Positions 5,782-12,163 of a stretch of 13,451 nucleotides of DNA are shown here, one piece after another (within the stretch, counting starts at the first letter, position 1; each line of letters begins with the position of its first letter). The stretch is from assembly GCF_000701705.1 (NCBI RefSeq), contig NZ_JNJP01000093.1, positions 1 through 13,451 on the forward strand, written 5' to 3'. Made by a program: the position numbers and the translations under genes. This stretch comes from Bilophila wadsworthia ATCC 49260. GTDB taxonomy: Bacteria > Desulfobacterota > Desulfovibrionia > Desulfovibrionales > Desulfovibrionaceae. Below the pieces are notes generated by a model. That model was not told where the DNA came from and did no database searches. It worked only from the letters and a program-made list of their open reading frames with translations.

Positions 5782-6882
5782 CTACCCGCCGATGGCGGTC
5801 ATGCGCCGCTGAGCCACGGCATTGTGGCGGCGCTCAAGGAGCCGCGCCCCGATGGGCTTGTCTCGGGTGGCGAGGGTGACGATGCGGCGGACGGCTTCGA
5901 TGCCGAGCTTGGGATGCCGCAAGGCGTTGCGGAGCCGGTATTCCCGGTCGTCGAACAGGCATGTCCTCAGCGCTCCGTCGGACGTGATGCGGAGCCGGTT
6001 ACAGGACGTGCAGAAATGGCTGGAAAGCGGAGAGATCAGGCCGAGGCGCCCGAGGCCGGGCCCGTCCGGGCCTGAAAGCGTATAGAGCCGGGCGGGGCCT
6101 CCGTTGCGCTGTTCCTGCTCCACGGGGGCGACGGCGACGAGCCCCTTGACGGCGTCAAGGATATCCGGGGCCGACCAGAAACAGCTGTCCGACCAGCGCG
6201 TGCCTTCGCCCATCGGCATGAATTCGATGAACCGCACGTCGATGGGGTGGTGCATGGCGTAGTCGATAAAGGCGGGCAGCTCGTCGTCGTTGAAGCCGCG
6301 CATGGCGACCGCGTTGAGCTTGAAGGGGATACCCGCGTCGAGAAGGGCGTCCATGTTTTCCCGGACCTTGCCGAACAGATCGCGGCCCGTGATCTGCTCG
6401 AACTTGTCCCTGTCGAACGTGTCGAGGGACAGGTTCACCGCGTTCAGGCCTATGGCTTTCAATGTTTGGATATGGGGGCCGATCAGCGTCCCGTTGGTGG
6501 TCACGCGGATGTCGAGGGCGGGGTGCGCGGCCCGCAGGCGTTCGAGGAAGTCGGCGAATCCTTTGCGCGCGAAGGGCTCGCCGCCCGTCAGCCGGACTTT
6601 TTCCACGCCCATGTCCATCGCCATGTCCACAAGCTGTTCCATCTCCTCATAGCGCAGGACGGATTCGTGGGGAATGAACGTCTCCATGCCGCTGCGGCAG
6701 TAGGTGCAGCGCAGGTTGCAGCGGTCGGTAACAGAGAGGCGGATGTAGCGGACGGTCCTGCCGTGGCCGTCTTCCAGCGAAGCGGCGGGTTCGCACAGAT
6801 GGGCGAAGGGTGGGATTGCGTTCATGGAACTGCCCGGTGGTTGTGCGCCGCAAGGGGCGGCGCGGTGGGGAGAAGCCTTCAC
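5782..6882 (-). CDS. moaA: GTP 3',8-cyclase MoaA (molybdenum cofactor synthesis)
   Basis: A radical-SAM enzyme that converts GTP to 3',8-cyclo-GTP, the first step of molybdopterin synthesis, together with MoaC (not in the window). The SAM [4Fe-4S] cluster site is C55, C59, C62 in DRCNLRCTYC, followed by TGGEP (99-103). The second cluster is bound by C291, C294 and C308 (CTSCNRLR...TC), and the C-terminal Gly-Gly required for activity is present (TAIGG). I choose GTG at 6882: it overlaps the mobA stop (GTGA) and follows GGAGGGG by 5 bases, giving 366 residues. An ATG at 6825 would give 347 residues, nearer the usual size, but has no good ribosome site. A 7-bp hairpin (6845-6863) lies between the two candidates. 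It is the last gene of the operon. Confidence 0.95.
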   Translation of the reverse strand: MKASPHRAAPCGAQPPGSSMNAIPPFAHLCEPAASLEDGHGRTVRYIRLSVTDRCNLRCTYCRSGMETFIPHESVLRYEEMEQLVDMAMDMGVEKVRLTGGEPFARKGFADFLERLRAAHPALDIRVTTNGTLIGPHIQTLKAIGLNAVNLSLDTFDRDKFEQITGRDLFGKVRENMDALLDAGIPFKLNAVAMRGFNDDELPAFIDYAMHHPIDVRFIEFMPMGEGTRWSDSCFWSAPDILDAVKGLVAVAPVEQEQRNGGPARLYTLSGPDGPGLGRLGLISPLSSHFCTSCNRLRITSDGALRTCLFDDREYRLRNALRHPKLGIEAVRRIVTLATRDKPIGARLLERRHNAVAQRRMTAIGG

Positions 6883-7532
6883 CGTATCCCCTCCTCGCTG
6901 GCGTGGCAAGCCGTGCTGTGCCTTTGTTCACGTGCGGCCTCGGCCATGCGTCTGGCCTGCTCGAGTTCGCCCGGGAAATTGATGTTGAAGAAGGGCAGGG
7001 CCTCGGCCCGGGTATAGACGACGCGCGATTGCAGCTTTTCGGGGATCACGAGGTTGAGCTGCCGGAGGTTGCGGGCGCGGGCCTCTTCGAAAAAGGGCAG
7101 GCAGGCCGGTTCGTAGATGGAGACGAGCGCTTCGATGAATCCCGTTTCCGCTTGCTGGAACGTCGTCATGAGCGCTTCGGGGGGGCGGGCGCCGCGGGCG
7201 TCGATGAGGCGGCGCAGCGTGGGCACGTCCATGAACGGCAGATCGCACGAGAGCACGAGGATCGGTTGCCGGAGTTCCCGAAGTGCGGACCATACCCCGC
7301 CGAGCGGCCCGAGGCCGGGTTTTGCGTCGGGGATGGAACGGATGCCCGGCAGGGCTAGGGTTTCTTCGCCCGCATCGGGAGCCCGGCACGAGATGACCAC
7401 GCCGTCCGTGCACGCGGCGAGGAGATCGGCGGTGCGGGCCAGCATGTCCCGCCCGTCGCCGGGCAAGCGCAGGCGTACCTTGTCCTGCCCGAGCCGGGTG
7501 GAGCGCCCTCCGGCCAGCACCACGCCGATCAT
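6879..7532 (-). CDS. mobA: Molybdenum cofactor guanylyltransferase MobA
   Basis: Transfers GMP from GTP to molybdopterin to form the MGD (bis-MGD) cofactor used by DMSO-reductase-family enzymes such as formate dehydrogenase. The 217-residue protein has the nucleotidyltransferase signature LAGGRSTRLGQDK (residues 6-18), the guanine/ribose-side loop KPGLGPLGGV (71-80), the metal-binding Asp in LSCDLPFM (94-101) and the NINFPGEL C-terminal motif (183-190). Cytosolic. Its ATG overlaps the fdhD stop (ATGA) and its stop overlaps the moaA start (GTGA). Coupling with fdhD fits a joint role in maturing formate dehydrogenase or a related enzyme. The tail (about 195-217) is polar and probably disordered. 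Confidence 0.93.
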   Translation of the reverse strand: MIGVVLAGGRSTRLGQDKVRLRLPGDGRDMLARTADLLAACTDGVVISCRAPDAGEETLALPGIRSIPDAKPGLGPLGGVWSALRELRQPILVLSCDLPFMDVPTLRRLIDARGARPPEALMTTFQQAETGFIEALVSIYEPACLPFFEEARARNLRQLNLVIPEKLQSRVVYTRAEALPFFNINFPGELEQARRMAEAAREQRHSTACHASEEGIR

Positions 7533-8305
7533 GCGATCCTGCCTTCTCCGGCAAAGACCGTGAGCCGTTCCTCGCGGGGACGGCAGAAGCCGACGACGGT
7601 CACGGGATGGGCGGGATGGAGCCTGTTTTGCTGCCGGGCCATTTCCACGGGCGTGGAGGTAACGGCGCTGCGGCTGATGAGGAACGAGAAACCCGCCCGG
7701 CGTGCCTTGGCGTAGAGGCTGGATGTGATGCGGGCCGAGACGAACAGCACGGTTTCCGCCGGATCGATGCCGTTGAGGCAGGCCCAGCCCGCGAGCCGGT
7801 CGAGGCAGTTGTGCCGCCCGATGTCCTCGGCGAGGCGGAGGAAGGCTCCGGTCTTGGGATCGAACATCCCCGCGCGGTGGAAGCAGCCCGTGGATTCCCA
7901 GAGCAGGGGGCAGGAGCCTTCCAGCGTCAGGAAGGCGTCCATGTGTTTGACGATGGCGTCGGGCGTCATGACGATGGAGGGCGTTTCATCGTGCCCTTTT
8001 TTCTCCATGCGCTTGAGTTCCACGGCAAAGGCGTGTTTCGCGTCGATGCCGGGCGGGACGGATACGGCGCGAACGCTTCCGGACATGCGGAACGGCGAAG
8101 GGCCGGCTTCCGGGCCGAGATGCCGGCGATCGAGCAGGACGTGCCCGATCGCCAGCGGTTCAAGGTCGTCGGGCCACGCCCACAGGCGGCAGCTGCTTCC
8201 GGACCACGAAACGTATACGGGTTCTTCGGGGCTGACCGCGTCGTCGATGTGCTGCCACCCGCCGTCTTTCCAGCGGGTGACGGAGTAGGACAAAGGGGTA
8301 TTCAT
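7529..8305 (-). CDS. fdhD: FdhD-type formate dehydrogenase accessory protein, lacking the CxxC loop
   Basis: FdhD passes sulfur from a cysteine desulfurase to the Mo/W-bisMGD cofactor of formate dehydrogenase before insertion. The 258-residue product is recognisable by LAIGH (51-55), STGCFHRAGMF (138-148), EDIGRHNCLDRL (160-171) and VVGFCRPREERLTVF (237-251). The E. coli protein has a CGVCG segment with the two cysteines used in sulfur transfer. The matching stretch here (about 95-135) has no such pair; Cys132 and Cys141 are the nearest, and Cys141 corresponds to the TGC of the common TGCTHA motif. The start (8305) overlaps the stop of the MoaD-like gene (ATGA), and the frame upstream runs through a repeat and is rejected. 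The fold assignment is firm. Whether it transfers sulfur in the usual way is doubtful. Confidence 0.88.
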   Translation of the reverse strand: MNTPLSYSVTRWKDGGWQHIDDAVSPEEPVYVSWSGSSCRLWAWPDDLEPLAIGHVLLDRRHLGPEAGPSPFRMSGSVRAVSVPPGIDAKHAFAVELKRMEKKGHDETPSIVMTPDAIVKHMDAFLTLEGSCPLLWESTGCFHRAGMFDPKTGAFLRLAEDIGRHNCLDRLAGWACLNGIDPAETVLFVSARITSSLYAKARRAGFSFLISRSAVTSTPVEMARQQNRLHPAHPVTVVGFCRPREERLTVFAGEGRIA

Positions 8306-8529
8306 GAGTTGGCCGCCTCCGCGGCGGGGACGAAGGCGAGCCTGTCGCCGTCGTTCAGGATGCGATCCGGCCCGGCATGGACCCCGTTGACGAGGATCAG
8401 GGGTTCCGCGGATCGGATGTTGAGGATGTGCATGGCTTCGCCCGCCGTGGTTCCCTCGGCCACGTCCAGCCTGTCGTTTTCGGGCGTGTGCGGGGGCAGC
8501 GTTGCGAAGCGGCGTATTTCTATCAGCAT
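8302..8529 (-). CDS. MoaD/ThiS-like ubiquitin-fold protein without C-terminal Gly-Gly
   Basis: First gene of the cofactor operon, 75 residues, with ATG at 8529 preceded by AAGGAG and a promoter 20-50 bases upstream. The pattern is that of a small sulfur carrier: a beta-strand MLIEIRRFATL, a helix after DVAEGTTAGEAMHIL, then PLILVNGVHAGPDRILNDGDRLAFVP, where NG and the DGDR turn before the last strand are typical of ThiS/MoaD proteins. True carriers end in Gly-Gly, which is adenylated and thiocarboxylated. This protein ends PAAEAANS, so it cannot work that way unless processed, and no Gly pair lies near the end. It could be a structural or binding relative. The family call rests on pattern, not on a search. 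Confidence 0.75.
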   Translation of the reverse strand: MLIEIRRFATLPPHTPENDRLDVAEGTTAGEAMHILNIRSAEPLILVNGVHAGPDRILNDGDRLAFVPAAEAANS

Positions 8530-8549
8530 GGGGCACTCCTTGAGGCCCC

Positions 8550-8579
8550 ATACTAGCGGACCCCGCAGGTTTTTTGCAA
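8550..8579 (-). promoter_or_regulatory. Promoter of the moaD-like/fdhD/mobA/moaA operon
   Basis: On the minus strand TTGCAA (8579-8574) and TAGTAT (8555-8550) are 18 bases apart. Transcription would start near 8543, giving a very short leader that still holds the AAGGAG ribosome site. No molybdenum-cofactor riboswitch fits in so short a leader. Confidence 0.55.
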
Positions 8580-8641
8580 GGCCGGGAACACGAGAAGCCG
8601 CGATGCGGGGAGGGGGCATTGAAAACGGAATGCCGCGAACA

Positions 8642-8743
8642 GGGATTCAATAAACACAAAAGTCTTTGAAGAGAAGGAGGTGGGGTTTGGGGAGGGGGAG
8701 GAGAAACTTTCTCCAGAAAGTTTCTCCTCCCCCTCCCCAAACC
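8642..8743 (+). repeat. Dispersed 3'-end module, copy C
   Basis: The cleanest copy. The shoulder starts GGGATTCAATAAA and contains AAAAGTCTTTGAAGAG. The hairpin pairs 8684-8711 with 8716-8743 perfectly (28 bp) around a TCCA tetraloop. Homology with copy B starts at CGAACAGGGATTC (8636). It lies 23 bases after the stop of the minus-strand methyltransferase gene and upstream of the cofactor-operon promoter. Confidence 0.9.
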
Positions 8744-8766
8744 ACTACTAGTCCTGAAATATGCTT

Positions 8767-10044
8767 TTACCGATCGCTCCACACGGCGCGCCCGGCCTTG
8801 AGTCGGAGACGCCCGAGGGGAAGCCCGCGCCAGAACAGGGACGCCTCTTTGCCGGGCAACCCCGTATCAAGGCTTCCGCCTTGCAGCAGGCGTTCGAGGA
8901 TGGGCACGTCGTCGACGTCGAGGCGGGGAATGCGCTGAGGTTCGGGATCAAGCAAAGCCCGGAGCCGCGCCGAGGGGATGAGGCCCTGTGCCGACGCCTT
9001 GCCGAGAGCCATGCCCTGCCAGCGCACGGCGGCGGGCAGATGCGCCAGCGCCGGGGCGGGCAGGAAGTGGAGGGAATCCTCGAACACCGCCAGATCGCCG
9101 GGAGGGAGCAGGGCGGGCGACAACCCGAACTCCGCAAGGAAGGCCGGGGGGATCGCGCGGTAGGCCGCCGTGGCCGTCGTTCCCCGGGCGAGGCCGGGCA
9201 CGGCGGCGGAGTCGCCGGGTTTGCGCAGCAGGGCGATATAAAAGCCCTGCGCGTTGGAGGCGTCCTCGTCCACCCGGAGCGTGCCTTCGCAGCCGGGGAG
9301 CTCCGGCGCGGCGAAAACGAAGCCGGGGAACGGCTCCAGCGGGATCGGCTCAAGGCCGAGCCCTTCAACGGCAAAACGGACTTGGCCCTCGTTCTCGTCC
9401 ACATTGGTTGTGCAGGTTGAATAGACGAGTTTTCCGCCGGGGCGCAGCAGGCGGCTCGCTTCCGTCAGGAGCTTGCGCTGCAGCTCCAGCATGGGTTTGA
9501 GGCGGTCGCCCTGCCAGCGCTTGATCGCCTGCGGGTTCTTGTCCGTGGTCCCCCATCCGGAGCAGGGCGGATCGAGGAGGACGGCGTCCCACGAGGCGTC
9601 GGGCAGGGGCAGGGATTCGCCGGGCCATGAGCAGGTCACGGCTTGGAGGAGGTTGAGCGCGGCGAGGTTGCGGCGCAGGTTCGCGAGGCGCGGGCGGGCC
9701 GGTTCGTTGCCGAGCACCAACCCCTCGCGGCCCACAAGCTGCGCGAGCAGGCCCGTCTTGCTGCCGGGGCTGGCGCACATATCGAGCACGCGGGCCCCTT
9801 CGCCGGGCGCGAGGGCCAGCGGGGGCAGCATGGATGAACGGTCCTGAATGTAGACGTACCCCCAGAAGGCGGCGAGGCTCCGGCCGAGCGGGAACGGCTC
9901 CTGGAGCAGCCGCCTTGCCAGCGGAGAAAACGGTTCCGGCTCGAAAACGAAGCCTTGTGCGCTAAGCAGCGCCTCGACGGACGGGATCTGTCCCGGGTTG
10001 CAGACGAGGCGAAAAGAACGGCGGAGGGAGGGGGTGTCGGTCAT
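8767..10044 (-). CDS. RsmF/NOL1-NOP2-Sun family rRNA (cytosine-5) methyltransferase
   Basis: SAM-dependent enzyme that makes 5-methylcytosine in RNA, most likely 16S rRNA. The 425-residue product has the full motif set: SAM loop VLDMCASPGSKT (86-97), motif IV LLDPPCSG with Cys161, and motif VI YSTCTTN with Cys211. The two Cys act as the general release and nucleophile pair of the family. The N-terminus (about 1-60) and the YIQDRSSM lead-in fit RsmF-like proteins. The roughly 180-residue C-terminal part, ending WRGLPLGRLRLKAGRAVW, resembles the PUA-like RNA-binding region of RsmF; RsmB would instead have an N-terminal NusB domain, absent here. ATG 10044 follows AGGA. Divergent from the FG-GAP gene and followed by repeat copy C. 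Confidence 0.9.
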   Translation of the reverse strand: MTDTPSLRRSFRLVCNPGQIPSVEALLSAQGFVFEPEPFSPLARRLLQEPFPLGRSLAAFWGYVYIQDRSSMLPPLALAPGEGARVLDMCASPGSKTGLLAQLVGREGLVLGNEPARPRLANLRRNLAALNLLQAVTCSWPGESLPLPDASWDAVLLDPPCSGWGTTDKNPQAIKRWQGDRLKPMLELQRKLLTEASRLLRPGGKLVYSTCTTNVDENEGQVRFAVEGLGLEPIPLEPFPGFVFAAPELPGCEGTLRVDEDASNAQGFYIALLRKPGDSAAVPGLARGTTATAAYRAIPPAFLAEFGLSPALLPPGDLAVFEDSLHFLPAPALAHLPAAVRWQGMALGKASAQGLIPSARLRALLDPEPQRIPRLDVDDVPILERLLQGGSLDTGLPGKEASLFWRGLPLGRLRLKAGRAVWSDR

Positions 10045-10101
10045 ACTATCCTATTTAGAAAAAACGCGATAAAGAGTTTCTGGCGCTTTCCGTTTCCGGC
10101 G

Positions 10102-10130
10102 TTGCGCTTGCGGAGACGGGGAAGTCTATA
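10102..10130 (+). promoter_or_regulatory. Candidate promoter of the FG-GAP protein gene
   Basis: TTGCGC (10102-10107) and TCTATA (10125-10130) are 17 bases apart, with the AT-rich TATAGTATGGTAAAAAAAG just downstream. Shifted -10 choices are possible. It lies in the 143-bp divergent gap to the methyltransferase gene. Confidence 0.35.
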
Positions 10131-10187
10131 GTATGGTAAAAAAAGTCGACCGGGCTGAACCGGCGAATCCTTCCAAGGAGTTTACGA

Positions 10188-11837
10188 ATGCATCTGATAT
10201 TCCGTACGGCTCTGATGCTGTGTACAATGCTGGTTTTTGTGGCGCAAGCCCTTGCCGCCGATGTGCGCAGCTACGCGGTGCTGCCTTTTAAAGTGAACGG
10301 TTCCAGCGGGTTCACCTATCTGGAAAAGGCCATCCCGTCCATGCTGAACTCCCGCCTCTACTGGCAGGGGCACTTCCAGCCCGTTGCCGACGCCGCGCTC
10401 GCCAAGGCCGGGGCCGTGAGCGACGCGGGAAGCGCCGCCAAGGCCCTTTCCGCCACCGGTGCCGACTATGTCATCTGGGGCGACGTGACGGTCATGGGCG
10501 ACAACGTCAGCCTTGACGTGCGCGTCCGTGACAAGGCGGGCAAGGAATGGCGCAAGGGCGCGAAAACCCGCGTCAATGACCTCATCGCCAGCCTTCAGGG
10601 CGTTTCCGACAGCATCAACGCCGAAGTCTTCGGGCGCGGCGGTTCCGGCGTCGTTGCGGCGGCTCCGGCTGCAAGCGCCGGGCAGGCGAACCCCAACTTT
10701 GTCCAGAAGGACGCCACGCAGAGCCAGGTCTACCTGAACCCGCAGTTCCGCTATCAGGGCAGCGACGGCACGCGTTACCGCAGCCAGACGCTTCCTTATG
10801 CGTCCGTGGGCATGATCGTTGCCGACGTGAACGGCGACGGCAAGAACGAAGTGGTCGTGCTCGGCGAAAAGCGCCTTTACGTGTATCAGTGGCAGAACGA
10901 GCGCCTCGTGCAGCTTGGGGAATACAAGATTCCCACCCGCATGATGCCGCTTGCGCTCCGCAGCATCGATTTGAACCGCGACAGGGCTGAGGAGATCATC
11001 CTGACGGCCTACGAAGAAGACTACACGCAGCCGTATTCCATGGTCCTGAGCTTCAAGGGGAATACCTTCACCGAAGTGGCGGAACGCCTCCCCTACTATC
11101 TGAACGTGGTTCGCATTCCTCCGGATTACATGCCCACGCTGATCGGCCAGAAGGGCGACCCGTCCCGTATTTTCTCGCGTGGCGGCGTGTATGAGATGAT
11201 GAAGCAGGGCAACAGCCTCGTGCAGAGCAAGAAGCTGGATCTGCCGAGCGGCGTGAACGCCCTGAACTTCGCGTGGCTGCCCGGAACGCCTGGCAAGGAA
11301 ACCGAAAAGCTTGTGGTGCTGACCGATGAAGAACGCCTCCGCGTGTTCTCGGACAAAGGTTCGCAGCTGAACCAGACGGACGAGAAGTTCTCCGGATCGG
11401 CCATCGGCATCGCCGAACAGACGCAGATGCCCGGCATGGGCAAAGACAACATCCTGATCCCGTCCAAGTATTTCGTGCCGTTGCGCATGATCCCTTCGGA
11501 TCTGGAGCAGGACGGCTCTTGGGAGCTGCTGGTCAACAAGCCCATTTCGGTGTCCGCGCAGTTCTTCGAGAACTACCGCTTCTTCCCCGAGGGTGAAATC
11601 GAATCCCTGTACTGGGACGGCGTGGGCCTCGGCCTCCAGTGGAAGACCCGCCGCATCAAGGGCTCTGTTGTGGACTTCGCGCTGGCTGACCCGAACAACG
11701 ACGGCACCAAGGACCTCGTGGTCTGCCTGAACACGCACCCCGGCGCGCTCGGCCTCCAGAACCGCAAGACGGTGGTGGTCTTCTACCCGCTGGATCTCAG
11801 CATGATGGACCCGAAGACGGCTCCGGCGCTCGACTAG
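10188..11837 (+). CDS. Exported protein, TolB-like N-terminus plus FG-GAP/VCBS-type repeats
   Basis: A 549-residue secreted or periplasmic protein of unknown function. Residues 1-23 form a Sec signal peptide (hydrophobic ALMLCTMLVFVA, cleavage site ALA/AD). Residues 28-130 (VLPFKV...GADYVIWGDVTVMGDNVSLDVRV) have the pattern of the TolB N-terminal-like domain found in periplasmic assembly proteins. After a low-complexity Ala/Gly linker (about 150-168), four calcium-loop-like motifs appear in beta-rich context: DVNGDGKNE (213-221), DLNRDRAEE (261-269), DLEQDGSWE (438-446) and DPNNDGTKD (501-509). These are FG-GAP/VCBS-type blades of a beta-propeller. The second loop lacks its Gly and may bind weakly. 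Start by AAGGAG (10175-10180). Transcribed alone and followed by a strong terminator. Not a lipoprotein: no Cys at the cleavage site. Confidence 0.85.
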   Translation: MHLIFRTALMLCTMLVFVAQALAADVRSYAVLPFKVNGSSGFTYLEKAIPSMLNSRLYWQGHFQPVADAALAKAGAVSDAGSAAKALSATGADYVIWGDVTVMGDNVSLDVRVRDKAGKEWRKGAKTRVNDLIASLQGVSDSINAEVFGRGGSGVVAAAPAASAGQANPNFVQKDATQSQVYLNPQFRYQGSDGTRYRSQTLPYASVGMIVADVNGDGKNEVVVLGEKRLYVYQWQNERLVQLGEYKIPTRMMPLALRSIDLNRDRAEEIILTAYEEDYTQPYSMVLSFKGNTFTEVAERLPYYLNVVRIPPDYMPTLIGQKGDPSRIFSRGGVYEMMKQGNSLVQSKKLDLPSGVNALNFAWLPGTPGKETEKLVVLTDEERLRVFSDKGSQLNQTDEKFSGSAIGIAEQTQMPGMGKDNILIPSKYFVPLRMIPSDLEQDGSWELLVNKPISVSAQFFENYRFFPEGEIESLYWDGVGLGLQWKTRRIKGSVVDFALADPNNDGTKDLVVCLNTHPGALGLQNRKTVVVFYPLDLSMMDPKTAPALD

Positions 11838-11896
11838 CGGCGGATAGGGGGGACGCTCCCTCATAAGGCCCGGTAGCCTGAAAAGGCTTCATATGG

Positions 11897-11929
11897 CGCA
11901 GGCTTCGTTCGCGGAGCCTGCGTTTTTTT
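11897..11929 (+). terminator. Intrinsic terminator after the FG-GAP gene
   Basis: CGCAGGCT (11897-11904) pairs with AGCCTGCG (11915-11922) and is followed by seven T (11923-11929). It is the only terminator of classic form after a protein gene here; other genes end in the dispersed module. Confidence 0.9.
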
Positions 11930-11958
11930 GTGCCCATGCGGAACGGCAGGGCATATTG

Positions 11959-12004
11959 TTCTCGTAATGAGAAAAAAGCGTTCGCAATCCGGGAGAATTC
12001 TCAT
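11959..12004. promoter_or_regulatory. Candidate activator sites upstream of the sigma-54 promoter
   Basis: Two palindromic spots, TTCTC-N5-GAGAA (11959-11973) and GAGAATTCTC (11993-12002), share TTCTC/GAGAA halves. ATGAGAA (11967-11973) and TTCTCAT (11998-12004) are also inverted copies 31 bases apart. They lie about 100-143 bases before the predicted start, the usual range for enhancer-binding activators of sigma-54 promoters. Confidence 0.4.
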
Positions 12005-12074
12005 TTCGGGAATGGCGTTGCCTGAAAATGCTGAAAGATCCGCTTGAAAATGGGTGTGATAGCAAAAGTCCAAG

Positions 12075-12091
12075 TTGGCCCCATCCTTGCT
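12075..12091 (+). promoter_or_regulatory. dpaL: Sigma-54 (-24/-12) promoter of dpaL
   Basis: TTGGCCCCATCCTTGCT matches the RpoN pattern TTGGCACG-N4-TTGCT with correct spacing: the invariant GG (12077-12078) and GC (12089-12090) are present. Two positions differ (A and G of CACG). Transcription would start near 12102, leaving a 62-base leader. It would need an enhancer-binding activator and ATP. Confidence 0.65.
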
Positions 12092-12104
12092 TTGGGTAAG
12101 GAGC

Positions 12105-12128
12105 ATCCCGGGATGTGCCCGGATTTTT
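12105..12128 (+). promoter_or_regulatory. Leader hairpin with T-run before dpaL
   Basis: ATCCCGGG (12105-12112) can pair with CCCGGAT (12118-12124, one bulge) and is followed by TTTTT, giving an attenuator-like shape between the predicted start and the ribosome site. The competing 12-base palindrome CATCCCGGGATG (12104-12115) uses the same left arm. Confidence 0.3.
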
Positions 12129-12163
12129 CCCGCTCACTCTGCCGCCGCATCAGGAGGTTCGCA

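Noticed and set aside
8302..8340. Frameshift that would give the MoaD-like protein a Gly-Gly-Gly end
   Set aside because: The +1 frame reads GGG near the end but continues into FdhD and does not end in Gly-Gly. There is no slippery site or stimulatory structure, so it is probably a chance product of GC-rich sequence.
8306..8782. Long upstream extension of the fdhD reading frame
   Set aside because: It runs through the MoaD-like gene, the promoter and repeat copy C and encodes a Pro/Arg/Ser-rich low-complexity stretch. The family N-terminus starts at 8305 with an ATGA overlap.
10182..11864. 560-codon antisense open frame opposite the FG-GAP gene
   Set aside because: Such shadow frames are common in GC-rich genes. 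Its product is His/Arg/Gly-rich with no domain, while the plus strand has a signal peptide, repeats, ribosome site and terminator.
12044..12163. Upstream start for DpaL
   Set aside because: The extension spans the sigma-54 promoter and leader hairpin; AGGAGG fixes the start at 12164.
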